This document shows, in pieces, positions 42,444-52,296 of a stretch of DNA of 64,000 bases; position 1 is the first letter of the stretch, and each line of letters begins with the position of its first letter. The translations under genes and the position numbers were made by a program. Source of the stretch: Desulfolinea sp964487745 (lineage in GTDB: Bacteria > Chloroflexota > Anaerolineae > Anaerolineales > Villigracilaceae); contig CAZASG010000018.1 in NCBI GenBank assembly GCA_964487745.1, forward strand, positions 1 through 64,000, in the 5' to 3' direction. The notes beneath the pieces were generated by a model that saw only the letters and a program-made list of their open reading frames with translations, had not been told where the DNA came from and searched no databases.

Positions 42444-43661
42444 CTAAGCATTCTCCCCTTCAAGAACTGTCTCTTTCAAGAAAAAAACAATCAGCAAGGC
42501 ACACAGCGCCAAACTGCCCCCAGCTGCAAAGGTGATCGCAGATAATCCCTGCCATTCCCACAAAGCAGTTGTGAGAACGGGACCGATCGCCAATCCGATT
42601 CCATTCGCTAACGCGACCAAAGCAAATATCGTTGCACGCGCCTGAGGGGCTTGCTCCCCATATAAAGGAAAAAGGGAAACAATTGAATATTCCACCCAAA
42701 AGACGGTTACAATCAGAGCAAGGCGAACCAGAAATAAATTATCACCAGACAAAGGGATTAAGCTAAAGAATATCGCTGCCAGCACAACCCCCATCAGACT
42801 GCTGCGACGTTTTCCAAGCCGATCAACGATCAGGCCTGCCAATATCGCACCAAAGAGTTCAGATAACCCTATTTGAGTTGCCATCAATCCTAAGTCAACG
42901 GAATCAAACCCAAAATCCGCACTGAGCCAGATACTCCATAAAGTCATAAAAATGCCTACGCCAATAAAAAGCAACATTGCGACACCCAGCGATGCCTGAA
43001 TATTCCGCTCACGCAGGAGCACCTTCATCCCAATAACTGATCTTGGCTCTTTCTCAGTGCTTTTCGCTTCAGGTAAATAACGCCATGTTAGCCAAGCTGC
43101 AAAAACACTCAGAATCCCCAGCCCTAAAAAGGGAATTTGCCAGCCATAGAAACCAAAAAGCCAACCGATCAAGGGCATCATCACTATACCGGAAACAGCA
43201 AAAGCAATATCTACTGAGGCTAATGCGCGTCCGCGCCGGTCGAAGGAAACCAGATCACTAAGATAAGCTTGCTGTGCGGGCAGATATGAATTGACTGCTA
43301 AACCGCTAAAAAAGATCGGCAAAGCAACCCACCAGCCCTTAAGAAGGGTAATCCCTATCACGCCAACAAACTGAGAAAGCAATGCAAAAGTCATCACCTT
43401 GCGTCGCCCATAACGGTCTGCAAAGGATCCGAAAAATGGGCTCAAAAAAGCAGACGACGAACGCACCAGCAAAAGCCAACTAAAAACGGAGATGCTGACT
43501 TCCAAGCCCGTTGAAATTTGGGGGATGAAGGCATATAAAACCCGAAAGCTAGTATCAACCAATAAACGAATCAAGAAAAGCGAACTGATAAGCGCCAGCC
43601 CCACGCCAAAAAAATTCACCACCCAGAGAGAAATCCCCTGCTTGCTTTTTTTAACTTGCAT
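42444..43661 (-). CDS. MFS transporter
   Basis: A 405-residue protein with about twelve membrane segments. The family A-motif occurs in SPFFGSFADRYGRRKVM (near residue 75) and again in GAILAGLIVDRLGKRRSSL near 270, as expected for two six-helix halves. The substrate is unknown; drug or metabolite export is typical. ATG 43661 is chosen because aggaga lies 7 bases upstream; an in-frame ATG at 43676 exists. It is 11 bases downstream of ybaK, so the two are probably cotranscribed. Confidence 0.85.
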   Translation of the reverse strand: MQVKKSKQGISLWVVNFFGVGLALISSLFLIRLLVDTSFRVLYAFIPQISTGLEVSISVFSWLLLVRSSSAFLSPFFGSFADRYGRRKVMTFALLSQFVGVIGITLLKGWWVALPIFFSGLAVNSYLPAQQAYLSDLVSFDRRGRALASVDIAFAVSGIVMMPLIGWLFGFYGWQIPFLGLGILSVFAAWLTWRYLPEAKSTEKEPRSVIGMKVLLRERNIQASLGVAMLLFIGVGIFMTLWSIWLSADFGFDSVDLGLMATQIGLSELFGAILAGLIVDRLGKRRSSLMGVVLAAIFFSLIPLSGDNLFLVRLALIVTVFWVEYSIVSLFPLYGEQAPQARATIFALVALANGIGLAIGPVLTTALWEWQGLSAITFAAGGSLALCALLIVFFLKETVLEGENA

Positions 43662-43672
43662 GAAGTCTCCTA

Positions 43673-44158
43673 TCAACCTATTTCTTTCTTCGAGCTAACT
43701 ACGCCGATGCGAGCATTCGTGAGTCTAACGAGATCATCCACCCTTAAACGGATGTTCAACCCGCGCTGACCGCCTGAAACATGAATATCGGTATGGTCAC
43801 GCACGCTGGCATCCAACACGATCAAAAAACCTTTATTCAACAATGCCAATGGGGAAATGCCGCCTGCTTGTAATTTAGTCAACTTCTCAGCTTCAGCCTG
43901 AGTAGACAGAATCACCTTTTTCTCATCCAAAAACTTAGCCAATTCCTTTAAATTCACTTCGTGCGATCCCGGAATAACCGCCAAGATCGGCTTCCCCGGC
44001 TTGCGTGCGACCACAATGGTTTTATAAACCAGATCCGGTGAAACACCCAAGAATTCCGCCGTTCCCAATGCGCCAAGTTTCTCAGCAGGCAGTTCGAAAG
44101 CAGTATAGGTGATTTTTCGCGAATCAAGCAAACGAGTGACATTGCTCTTTATATTCAT
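43673..44158 (-). CDS. ybaK: YbaK/EbsC family aminoacyl-tRNA deacylase
   Basis: A 161-residue protein of the YbaK (Cys-tRNA(Pro) deacylase) family. Signatures are YKTIVVARKPGKPILAVIPG (with the catalytic Lys of YKT), LDEKKVILSTQAEAEKLT and GGISPLALLNKGFLIVLD. It hydrolyses mischarged Cys-tRNA(Pro), so it protects translation accuracy. Length is typical. It is followed by the MFS gene in the same direction. Confidence 0.9.
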   Translation of the reverse strand: MNIKSNVTRLLDSRKITYTAFELPAEKLGALGTAEFLGVSPDLVYKTIVVARKPGKPILAVIPGSHEVNLKELAKFLDEKKVILSTQAEAEKLTKLQAGGISPLALLNKGFLIVLDASVRDHTDIHVSGGQRGLNIRLRVDDLVRLTNARIGVVSSKKEIG

Positions 44159-44224
44159 AAGCTATTTTTCCTGTTCAAGGGCATATTATAAGTGGTGATC
44201 TCTCTCAGTTTTTTGCCAAGAACA

Positions 44225-44263
44225 GAATGCGGGGCATCGCCGCTTCGGCAATGCCCCGCATTC
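44225..44263 (-). terminator. Strong hairpin terminator after the amylase gene
   Basis: gaatgcggggcat (44225-44237) pairs exactly with 44251-44263, and an inner gccg/cggc stem closes on ctt. On the minus strand a moderately T-rich tail follows (ttctgttctt). Confidence 0.8.
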
Positions 44264-44296
44264 TTGTGGCATTTAATCTAGAAGAAACAGGTTTTA

Positions 44297-46630
44297 TTAC
44301 TGCCAAGTATCTGTTTGTGAAGCAGTGCCGCTAGTTGGAACGGTATAAGTGTGATTGCTGCCACTCTCCCAGATAATGGAACCATTCGGATTTCTGACAA
44401 TGTATTTATATTCAATCGTCTGCCCTTGGCTAACAGTAAAGGAAACCGGGCCGCTCCAGGTATTGCTGTTAACCCAGTTCAGTGGGACAGCCTGAACGGT
44501 ATTCCAATTGCCCAATTCAGAAACATTGCCAACGATGAAGACATCCTGCCCATAATAGGTAGTATAACCTGTCACCGTGAAAGTCACTTGCGTTGCAGCA
44601 GACTCTTCAACCTTCAATACAGCTCCCCAGCGTGCTGAAACCGGAACAGATACTATACCGTTGACAACAGGGTAAGTTGCATTTCCATTCAGGACATCAG
44701 TCAGCACCATACTATCATCAACATAACCTGAAAGATCGACTGCCAAAGTGCGTGCAGATGCATTGTTATTCATCAGAACAACAAACTTGTCATTAACGTC
44801 ATCCCGACCAAAAGCATAGCTACCATTGGCATCGTCGATCAATAAGCCATGCTCGACATTGCCAGTGCGCAGAGCAGTGTATGTTTTGCGCAATGTAATC
44901 AAGTCTTTATAGACATCACGCAGAGCGTTGTCTTCGCTGCCCCAAGGATAAGTACGACGCGAATCCGGATCAGTAGCACCCGTTACGCCAACCTCGTCAC
45001 CGTAATAAATCGTAGGCGCTCCGGGGTAGGTCATCTGGAAAAAGGCGGCTAATTGAAGCCTAGACTTGTCACCGCCTGCTTCATACAGGAAACGAGCTGT
45101 ATCATGCGAATCAAGCAGGTTGATCATTGCATACCAGGCTTCTGCAGGGTAATCTTCCTGAATCGACACAAGGAGATTATTGAAGGTTGACACATTGCTT
45201 GTGCCCTTGGCGACAAAGTCAGTTAGGGCAAATTTAAAACGATAGTTCATGACCGTGTCCATCTCGTTACCTACGAGATATTCACTGCCATCGCCCCAAA
45301 CTTCACCGATCATCGGAGCATCGCTTTTTGTAGACTTAATCGCAAGGCGCGATTCCTGCCAAAATTCATGACTAACTTCATCTGCAACGTCAAAACGCCA
45401 TCCTGCTGCACCCTGATTAAGCCAATATTTTTGAACACTATCTGCGTTATTGTAAATATAATTCTTTACATCTAATGTCTCTGTCAAAGTCGGGATCGAA
45501 GCAAACCCCCACCAACTACTATAATCCTGTGAACCCAGGATTCCTGAAAGAGGGGTGTTCCAATTAATCTGCGGCTCACCAAAATCCCAAACATGGTTCC
45601 GGTTAAGATCATCATACCAACTGACAGGGCAATTGCCGACGCTATACCAGGTCCAATAAGTGGACGCTGAACAATTGGCGATCACATCCTGAAAGAAAGG
45701 ATGTGCCACACTAGTATGGTTAAAGACGCCATCCAAAATAACCTTGATACCTCGCGCATCTGCTTCTGCCACAAGGGTTTGAAAATCTGCCAGATCACCA
45801 AAATATGGATCAATGTTTTTATAATCTCTGGTGTCATACAGATGATTGGACGGAGCATCAAAGATCGGGTTGAAATAGATCACATTGATCCCTAAATCCT
45901 GAAGCACATCCAGTTTTGCCGTCACGCCCGCGAGATCGCCTCCAAAGAAATCACGTCCCATGGGTGGGTTTTCCGGTAAATCACTCCAATTGGTATGCTT
46001 CAAGACACTATCGCCATACACCATGTCAGTGACAAGTGGATCATTACTAGTATCGCCGTTATAGTAGCGGTCAGGGAAAATTTGATAGACAATCGCATCC
46101 TTCAGCCAATCCGGCGTTGTAAAGGCAGGATCATAAACTGTGATATTGAAGTCATTAACCTGACTCTCCTGATCAAAGACTTGCCCCCAACTACCATCGC
46201 GTGAGCCATCGTCTCCGTAATAGTCCGTATCGCTTCCATCAGTAAGCTGAAAGTGATACCACAAAACTGTAGGGGAAGCTTGCGCCGGGATTGCCACTTG
46301 CCAATAATCATAAGTTGCATCATTGCTAACCCAGCTCATAGGATAGAGTTGAACTTGCTCAAGAGATGAATTCCATACGCGCACTGTGGAGCTGGCAACA
46401 TCAAAACGATAGGTACGCAACTTCAAAGTAATAGCCTGCCCGGTAGGAACTGCACCATAAGGACTCCGATAAAAAGAATCCCGGGTGTCGTGCCCAACGC
46501 CGTTCCACTCAATATTATTGTCATTTCCGGCTGCATACGCAGGTGTTGCCCCGCCTCCAAGCAGGGACATCATCACTCCAAAGACAATCGCAACATAAAT
46601 AACAGGTTTAAAAAAACTAATTCTTTGCAT
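44297..46630 (-). CDS. Secreted GH13 alpha-amylase/neopullulanase with CBM20
   Basis: A 777-residue exported enzyme: a signal peptide with cleavage after AYA near residue 34; an N-terminal CBM34-like domain (about 38-165); a GH13 barrel with DGVFNHTSV, GWRFDVADEV (nucleophile Asp), GEVWGD (acid/base Glu) and LLDSHDTARFL; a C-terminal all-beta domain; and a CBM20 starch-binding domain (about 680-777, FIVGNVSELGNW, EYKYIVRN). An N-terminal CBM34 is typical of neopullulanase/cyclomaltodextrinase enzymes, while export and CBM20 fit raw starch use. Either activity is possible. The minus-strand ribosome site aaggag lies 8 bases before ATG. Confidence 0.92.
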   Translation of the reverse strand: MQRISFFKPVIYVAIVFGVMMSLLGGGATPAYAAGNDNNIEWNGVGHDTRDSFYRSPYGAVPTGQAITLKLRTYRFDVASSTVRVWNSSLEQVQLYPMSWVSNDATYDYWQVAIPAQASPTVLWYHFQLTDGSDTDYYGDDGSRDGSWGQVFDQESQVNDFNITVYDPAFTTPDWLKDAIVYQIFPDRYYNGDTSNDPLVTDMVYGDSVLKHTNWSDLPENPPMGRDFFGGDLAGVTAKLDVLQDLGINVIYFNPIFDAPSNHLYDTRDYKNIDPYFGDLADFQTLVAEADARGIKVILDGVFNHTSVAHPFFQDVIANCSASTYWTWYSVGNCPVSWYDDLNRNHVWDFGEPQINWNTPLSGILGSQDYSSWWGFASIPTLTETLDVKNYIYNNADSVQKYWLNQGAAGWRFDVADEVSHEFWQESRLAIKSTKSDAPMIGEVWGDGSEYLVGNEMDTVMNYRFKFALTDFVAKGTSNVSTFNNLLVSIQEDYPAEAWYAMINLLDSHDTARFLYEAGGDKSRLQLAAFFQMTYPGAPTIYYGDEVGVTGATDPDSRRTYPWGSEDNALRDVYKDLITLRKTYTALRTGNVEHGLLIDDANGSYAFGRDDVNDKFVVLMNNNASARTLAVDLSGYVDDSMVLTDVLNGNATYPVVNGIVSVPVSARWGAVLKVEESAATQVTFTVTGYTTYYGQDVFIVGNVSELGNWNTVQAVPLNWVNSNTWSGPVSFTVSQGQTIEYKYIVRNPNGSIIWESGSNHTYTVPTSGTASQTDTWQ

Positions 46631-47078
46631 GAGAAAATCTCCTTTATATTGTTTTTCGCCAGTACATCTGGCGTGACTTGAGACACATAATCTCCCCCGC
46701 TTTTACAATATAGAATTTCCCCGTACGATAGCCGCCTAAGCTGCTTCCTGCAGAGGTGACTTTCCATAAATTTCGTTTTTTTATAAGTGAACTTTTCAGA
46801 AAGATTTTCGTATACTCGTTTCGCCTAAATCCCGAAAGACTTAAATAAGCACCTTTGTTAAGATGCTGAACTTTCTTGCGAGAAAGACACTGAGAACCAA
46901 CCTTCAAAAAGAGTTTCCTTTCTAAAACCAGCTCAACTTTGTTAGCATAATAATACTTAAAGAATAATTTGTCAAATTTTCTAACAAAGACCCAGTCTAC
47001 TGCCTGCTACCTAAAACATCCTTTGCTTATCAACCAGAAATCTGATGATTTAGGTTAAAATACTCAACAACTTGATCA
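46631..47078. other. 448-base divergent intergenic region, no gene recognised
   Basis: The region separates the amylase gene (minus) from an EamA gene (plus). It is AT-rich. I see the amylase ribosome site (46639-46644), a minor hairpin (ctttcttgcgagaaag) near 46871-46886 and a TAAAAT (47056-47061) ahead of the EamA gene. No tRNA, riboswitch or repeat copy was recognised. A short minus-strand open frame lacks a start codon with a ribosome site. Confidence 0.45.
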
Positions 47079-48035
47079 ATGGAGCATCCCTTGTCTCACG
47101 AGTCCTTGCCAGACCAAAACCCATCTCCGCTACAATTGCTTTTCGCAATCAGCATCGCTATTCTTGCTGTCTCCACATCCTCTGTATTTATTCGTTTCGC
47201 ACAAGAGGGCGCTCCATCACTTGTCATTGCCGCATCGCGCCTTTTACTTGCCAGTCTTTTTCTCGCCCCGCCAGCGCTTATTCGTCATCGCGCAGAACTA
47301 AGATCTCTGACTCGTGCAGAACTCATTTTCGGATTGCTCTCCGGTATTTTCCTCGCGATCCATTTTGCCACATGGATCACATCCCTCGAATTTACCACTA
47401 TCACAAACTCGGTTGTATTGGTCAGCACCTCCCCGCTCTGGGTTGCGATTCTTGCACCGATCTTCCTAAAAGAGAAGCTCACGCGCAATATCATCATCGG
47501 GATGGTCCTGACACTTATCGGCGGGACGATCATTGGATTCAGCGAAGGCTGTACCTGGGATGGCGGGATCGTCTGCGATACGCTCTCGGACCTTGGGCAG
47601 GCTGAGGCTTCGAAAGGCAACTTCCTGGCTTTAGCAGGAGCTTGGGCAATTGCGGGCTACCTGCTGATCGGACGACGATTACGCGCAAAGATGTCGCTCA
47701 TTCCCTACATCTTCCTCGTCTACGGGATGGCCGCACTCGTCATGCTTATCATTCTTTTTATCACCGGAGAGACCTTGCTTGGCTACTCCCCCATGACCTA
47801 TCTCTGGTTATTGCTCATCGCCATTTTCCCCCAACTGATCGGGCACTCCACCTACAACTGGGCATTACGCTATTTGCCCGTTGCACTGGTTGCGGTTACC
47901 ACCCTCGGCGAACCGATTGGCTCCAGCATTTTGGCCTTCATTATCCTAAAAGAAGTCCCGACTAGTTTGCAGATCATCGGCGGGGCACTCATTCTGACTG
48001 GTATTTATGTCACATCGCAAAAAGGCAACGGTTGA
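47079..48035 (+). CDS. EamA/DMT family exporter (second copy)
   Basis: A 318-residue protein with about ten membrane segments in two EamA repeats (SSVFIRFAQEGAPSLVIAASR in the first; PQLIGHSTYNWALRYLPVALV and TLGEPIGSSILAFIILKE in the second). An unusual loop with two Cys (SEGCTWDGGIVCDTLSD) joins the halves. It is related in layout to the protein at 5281-6174 but clearly diverged. The substrate is unknown; the family exports amino acids, nucleotides or drugs. Confidence 0.86.
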   Translation: MEHPLSHESLPDQNPSPLQLLFAISIAILAVSTSSVFIRFAQEGAPSLVIAASRLLLASLFLAPPALIRHRAELRSLTRAELIFGLLSGIFLAIHFATWITSLEFTTITNSVVLVSTSPLWVAILAPIFLKEKLTRNIIIGMVLTLIGGTIIGFSEGCTWDGGIVCDTLSDLGQAEASKGNFLALAGAWAIAGYLLIGRRLRAKMSLIPYIFLVYGMAALVMLIILFITGETLLGYSPMTYLWLLLIAIFPQLIGHSTYNWALRYLPVALVAVTTLGEPIGSSILAFIILKEVPTSLQIIGGALILTGIYVTSQKGNG

Positions 48036-48045
48036 AAACCACAAA

Positions 48046-48071
48046 AAAGCCCCTCGTAAATGGGAGCTTTT
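48046..48071. terminator. Bidirectional terminator
   Basis: aaagcccc pairs with ggg(a)gcttt around tcgtaaat, with A and T runs on both sides. It lies between the convergent EamA and lipoprotein genes. Confidence 0.7.
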
Positions 48072-48079
48072 AAGGCAAT

Positions 48080-49174
48080 CTAGTGACCGTAAAATATAAA
48101 AGTTCCGCAGTCGCATAATTCTTCAATCCAATATGTAGGATATTCACATGTGACAGGCACGCAAGAATCATTGGAGCCGTCACCAGGATTTGGAGTTGGT
48201 TTTTCCGGTGGCGGACATAATTGTGGCTCGAAACCAGTTGGACTAAACCCAAATGCTTCGCGACAGGTATTATCAACCAGGAAAAGCTCTCCCAAAGGAT
48301 AAAACTGGTTATCTCGCACTGGCGACCCAGCGTTTTCAGGAAGAAAACGATCTACGTAATCTAGCATACTTACATCCCTAAGTCCGCCATCTGCGATAAC
48401 ACCAAGCATGAACGAGCCATCCGTTAGAGAATGTCTAAAGGCAAACTGAACAAATGCAGTTTCATCGACTACAGTTCTTACCCACGCTAGGTCCGGATCA
48501 TCCGCAATACCCTGATCGAAGATAATTTTATCGTAACCATCTGTATCAACAGGAGCGTCGGAAAACCCAGATGACAGCCCCGCTGTATCGTGATTGGTGT
48601 CTTCGAAGATTTGCACGTTATTATTTGTCCATCCCACTGAATAAGGAGAAGTGGCCCATACAAGTATGTCCCCAAAACCATCACCATCATTATCAATCTC
48701 AACACCATAGTGAATTCCCAATTCGTTATTGGGGTTTGTTCCGACAAGCTCTATAGAGATATAGATCCAATCTTCATCAAAGCTTAATTTGTATTTGGCA
48801 ATATCCAAATCCGGGACATAAACCATATCTTGCTGAAATGGACGTTCAAGGCGATTTATTTTGAGTTTATCTCCATATGGAGCGCGCTTTTCGCTTGCTG
48901 TACCTTCAGAGATTACATCATAAACAGTTCCCCCAACCGGTAAAGAACTGGGCGGAAAGTCAATATGAGTAATATCAGGCGAACTTGTTGCTGGAATATC
49001 CGTCGGCGGCACATTTGGCACATCTGTAAATGTAGCTGTTGAGATCGGACTAGTTGCAGTGGGAGGTGATGGCATTGCTAATGTAGGGACAGTTTCAGCT
49101 GCCAGAAATGGAAGATTGCACGAAACAACGAATATAATCATTACCAATAGGATCCGAATTTGATTTTTACCCAT
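48080..49174 (-). CDS. Hypothetical lipoprotein, Cys-rich C terminus
   Basis: A 364-residue protein with a lipoprotein signal (VVSC, Cys near residue 19) and a Thr/Pro/Ser-rich linker (to about residue 70). The main domain is probably beta; it includes GVEIDNDGDGFGDILVWA, which resembles a calcium-binding DxDxDG loop. The C-terminal 30 residues have six Cys (SCVPVTCEYP, ELCDCG). No family is recognised. Surface location is likely. Confidence 0.68.
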   Translation of the reverse strand: MGKNQIRILLVMIIFVVSCNLPFLAAETVPTLAMPSPPTATSPISTATFTDVPNVPPTDIPATSSPDITHIDFPPSSLPVGGTVYDVISEGTASEKRAPYGDKLKINRLERPFQQDMVYVPDLDIAKYKLSFDEDWIYISIELVGTNPNNELGIHYGVEIDNDGDGFGDILVWATSPYSVGWTNNNVQIFEDTNHDTAGLSSGFSDAPVDTDGYDKIIFDQGIADDPDLAWVRTVVDETAFVQFAFRHSLTDGSFMLGVIADGGLRDVSMLDYVDRFLPENAGSPVRDNQFYPLGELFLVDNTCREAFGFSPTGFEPQLCPPPEKPTPNPGDGSNDSCVPVTCEYPTYWIEELCDCGTFIFYGH

Positions 49175-49318
49175 AAAAATTACCTTTCTGTATTGTTAGC
49201 TTCTGGGTAATTATGAAGTACTTTTCGAAAATATCAACGGGCTCTTATGGGGGATACTTTATATTTGTATAGGGAATTAGATGCTTTGAAGTTTGATGTC
49301 TAACATAAGATACTACTT

Positions 49319-50806
49319 TTAGCGATTAGCATCCTTGTTCAATGTCTGCAACTTATCTTTCAGCTCATCACTCAAGGCATCTGCACGCATACGCCAATCC
49401 CAATTACCGCCAAGACGACCGGGGTAATTCATCCGCCCGGAACTATCCATACTCAAAATATCCTGCATCTGTGCCAGCACCATATCCGCCCTGGAATGCC
49501 ATAATGTGCGGATCAGATCCCAGGCAATATCGCTGCCATCCACACTCATATATCGCCGCGCAAAATCGCGACTATGCTCCGGGGCGGTATCATACCAGCC
49601 GTGGACGGTGTCATTATCATGCGTGCCAGTATAAGCGACACAATTCTCCGGATAGTGATGGGGCAGGAAAGGATTTGTATCATCCGAAAAAGCGAACTGC
49701 AATATCTTCATCCCGGGTAGATTGAATTGGTCACGTAGCTCGAAAACGTCCGGCGTGATCTCACCCAGATCCTCGGCAATGATCGGTAATTCATCAAGCG
49801 CATCGCTGAGTGCAGTGAAAAAATCCGCGCCGGGACCGGGCATCCAACGCCCATGCTCAGCCGTCAAATTGTCAGCGGGCACTTCCCAATATCCCGCAAA
49901 ACCACGAAAATGATCCAAGCGCACGATATCGACCATGGCAAAGGTGGCCTGAAAACGCTCGATCCACCAGGCATAGCCCGTCTCTTTGTGAACGCTCCAT
50001 TTATATAACGGATTTCCCCAAAGCTGCCCTGTTGGCGAGAAATAATCCGGCGGAACGCCCGCCACCACTGTAGGGATTTTTTGATCGTCGAGATAAAAAA
50101 GTTCAGGATTGCTCCAAACATCAGCGCTATCCATCGAAACAAAGATCGGAATATCGCCAATGATCTGGATATTCTTCTCCCTGGCATAATCACGCAAAGC
50201 GTTCCATTGACGGAAGAAAATAAATTGGTAGAACTTAAAACGCTCGATGGCATCCTTGTGCTTTTGGCTTGCTTCCGCTAAAACAGCCTCGTCTCGATTT
50301 TTTAATTCATCCGACCAACCAGACCAAGCCCCGCCACCGTTCGCCTCCTTGATCGCCATAAAGAGAGCATAATCGTCGAGCCAATTGGCGGCATCCGCAC
50401 AAAACCGGGCATATGCTTCTCGGATAGAAGCAAGCTCCGGTTCACGTTCGAAGCGAATAAAAGCCCTCTCGAGAATATTCAATTTCGCACCGATCACCTG
50501 TCCAAAATCGACTTGCTTATCTGAAAATCCCAAACCTTCTTTGAGATCATCGGGGTGGAGCAGGTCGTCTTCAAGTAGGAGATCAGGGCTGATAAGGTAG
50601 GGATTCCCCGCAAAGGCAGAAAAAGATTGGTAGGGTGAATCCCCATAGCCAGTAGGGCCTAAAGGTAGGATCTGCCAGAGTTTTGTGCCTGTTTCGTGGA
50701 GAAAATCGAGGAAGCGGTAGGCTTCGGGACCGAGATCGCCGATGCCGTAGCGACCGGGAAAGCTGGTGGGATGAATGAGAATACCAGAGCTACGTTTAAA
50801 TTTCAC
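49319..50806 (-). CDS. malQ: 4-alpha-glucanotransferase
   Basis: A 495-residue GH77 enzyme (amylomaltase/D-enzyme). It starts SSGILIHPTSFPGRYGIGDLG and carries WQILPLGPTGYGDSPYQSFS, GNPYLISPDLL, VRLDHFRGFAGYWEVPA (nucleophile Asp), IIAEDLGEITPDV (Glu acid/base) and YTGTHDNDTVHGWY. It transfers alpha-1,4-glucan chains in maltooligosaccharide and glycogen metabolism. The start is GTG 50806, 9 bases after the glgA stop, with aaagg upstream, so the two genes form an operon. Confidence 0.94.
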   Translation of the reverse strand: MKFKRSSGILIHPTSFPGRYGIGDLGPEAYRFLDFLHETGTKLWQILPLGPTGYGDSPYQSFSAFAGNPYLISPDLLLEDDLLHPDDLKEGLGFSDKQVDFGQVIGAKLNILERAFIRFEREPELASIREAYARFCADAANWLDDYALFMAIKEANGGGAWSGWSDELKNRDEAVLAEASQKHKDAIERFKFYQFIFFRQWNALRDYAREKNIQIIGDIPIFVSMDSADVWSNPELFYLDDQKIPTVVAGVPPDYFSPTGQLWGNPLYKWSVHKETGYAWWIERFQATFAMVDIVRLDHFRGFAGYWEVPADNLTAEHGRWMPGPGADFFTALSDALDELPIIAEDLGEITPDVFELRDQFNLPGMKILQFAFSDDTNPFLPHHYPENCVAYTGTHDNDTVHGWYDTAPEHSRDFARRYMSVDGSDIAWDLIRTLWHSRADMVLAQMQDILSMDSSGRMNYPGRLGGNWDWRMRADALSDELKDKLQTLNKDANR

Positions 50807-50815
50807 AAGAGACCT

Positions 50816-52255
50816 TTAGGACGATAATAAAGATTGATAAAGTGCCGCATATTTTTTTGCAGAATTTCGCCATGAGAAATCTTCTGCCATGGCGTTACGT
50901 TGCAAGCTTTGCCAGTGATCGTGATTGCTGTAAATTTTCAGTGCTTCACGAATAGATTTGCGGAAAGCGGCGACACTTTCCTTTTCAAAAAGGAAGCCTG
51001 TCTCCGCATGTTTGACCGTGTCTTTTAGCCCGCCAGTGCTGCGCACCACAGGGATGCAGCCATAGCGCATGGCGACCATTTGCGAAAGACCGCAAGGTTC
51101 ATAGCGGGAGGGCATCAGGAAGATATCGCTGCCGGCATAGATCTTGCGCGCCAATCTGCCATCATAACGGATCTCGACTTTGACACGCTCAGGCATTTTC
51201 CTGGCAAGATTTTTAGCGCGTTTTTCAAGGGCGGGATCACCTGTACCAAGAATTACGGCTTGCCAGCGATCATCCTTCATTTTGCCCAATGTATCGATAG
51301 CAAGGTCAATCCCTTTTTGCACATCCATCCGCGAAATGATGCCTAAAAGAGGTACTGCGGAGTCAACTTCCAACCCCATTTGTTTTTGCAGGGCAATCTT
51401 ATTCCAGGAACGCTCCTTGAGCGTTTCGGCGGTGAAGTTCGTTGAGATCGCATCATCAGAAGCAGGGTCGAAGCTTTCGTTATCGATCCCGTTGATAATG
51501 CCTGTTAGCGAGTCTTGATGAATGGTGAGAAAATTTTCCATCCCTGAGCCAAAAGAGGGAGTCAACATTTCTTTGGCATATGTCGGCGAGACAGCCACTG
51601 TTCTTTCCGCAGCCCAAAGCCCCAAAGGGAGTGGCATTGCACGTGACCATTCTGGCAGGTCGCTTTGAGCGAGAGGTAAACCATAGGAGGCGAGACGTCC
51701 CGTCAGATCAGGTCCGAGATAAGGCAGATTATGCACTGTGAGCAAGGATTTTGTATCGCGCATTTCCATATCCCAGTGCTTCAATTGCAGGGCATAGGCC
51801 GCCAACGCAGTATGCCAATCGTTCACATGTAAAATGTCAGGCTGCCAGTCGAGATGTTTCGTCATCTCAAGGGCTGCCAACGAAAAGAAGGTATACTTTT
51901 CTCCGTCCAAAGCAGCGTTCGATGAGTAGACCGACCCACTCGTGGCAATCGGGTCACCCGCCACGAAATAAACGGGCAATCCTTCAGAACGCGTCTCGAA
52001 GACCTGTACATTCAGTGCATTCTTCGCCTGCAGTAGCATGAAATTCGCTACAGGACGCAAGGTGGCAGACTCAGTTCGAATGACCATATGCAAGGGGAGC
52101 GCAAGACGCACATCCAACTCAACTCCCCCGGTCTCTTCTTCAGAAAGGGCGCGTAATGCATGTGGCAACGCCCCCGCCACGTCCGCCAAACCGCCTATTT
52201 TCACAAAAGGGGCGGCTTCCGCCGCAAGAAAAAGTACCTTGATCGTTTTTGACAT
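50816..52255 (-). CDS. glgA: Glycogen synthase (ADP-glucose type, GT5)
   Basis: A 479-residue GT5 glycogen synthase. The N-terminal VKIGGLADVAGALPHAL (ADP-glucose binding, KxGGL), HVNDWHTALAAY, TVHNLPYLG, GIINGIDNESFDP, GIISRMDVQKGIDL and the C-terminal PSRYEPCGLSQMVAMRYGCIPVVRSTGGLKDTV are diagnostic. It elongates glycogen with alpha-1,4 links. A -10 box lies 8 bases before ATG 52255, so the transcript may be leaderless. malQ follows. Confidence 0.94.
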   Translation of the reverse strand: MSKTIKVLFLAAEAAPFVKIGGLADVAGALPHALRALSEEETGGVELDVRLALPLHMVIRTESATLRPVANFMLLQAKNALNVQVFETRSEGLPVYFVAGDPIATSGSVYSSNAALDGEKYTFFSLAALEMTKHLDWQPDILHVNDWHTALAAYALQLKHWDMEMRDTKSLLTVHNLPYLGPDLTGRLASYGLPLAQSDLPEWSRAMPLPLGLWAAERTVAVSPTYAKEMLTPSFGSGMENFLTIHQDSLTGIINGIDNESFDPASDDAISTNFTAETLKERSWNKIALQKQMGLEVDSAVPLLGIISRMDVQKGIDLAIDTLGKMKDDRWQAVILGTGDPALEKRAKNLARKMPERVKVEIRYDGRLARKIYAGSDIFLMPSRYEPCGLSQMVAMRYGCIPVVRSTGGLKDTVKHAETGFLFEKESVAAFRKSIREALKIYSNHDHWQSLQRNAMAEDFSWRNSAKKYAALYQSLLSS

Positions 52256-52263
52256 AATGCCCT

Positions 52264-52292
52264 ATTTTACAACGAAAAAACCAATTTGAAAA
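52264..52292 (-). promoter_or_regulatory. Promoter for glgA-malQ
   Basis: On the minus strand TTTTCA (52292-52287), a 17-base spacer and TAAAAT (52269-52264), ending 8 bases before the glgA ATG. It overlaps the region just before the divergent methyltransferase gene. Confidence 0.5.
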
Positions 52293-52296
52293 AGAA

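Noticed and set aside
46644..46907. Minus-strand open frame of 87 codons upstream of the amylase gene
   Set aside because: It starts only with TTG, has no ribosome site and no recognisable protein pattern, and it spans the likely amylase promoter.
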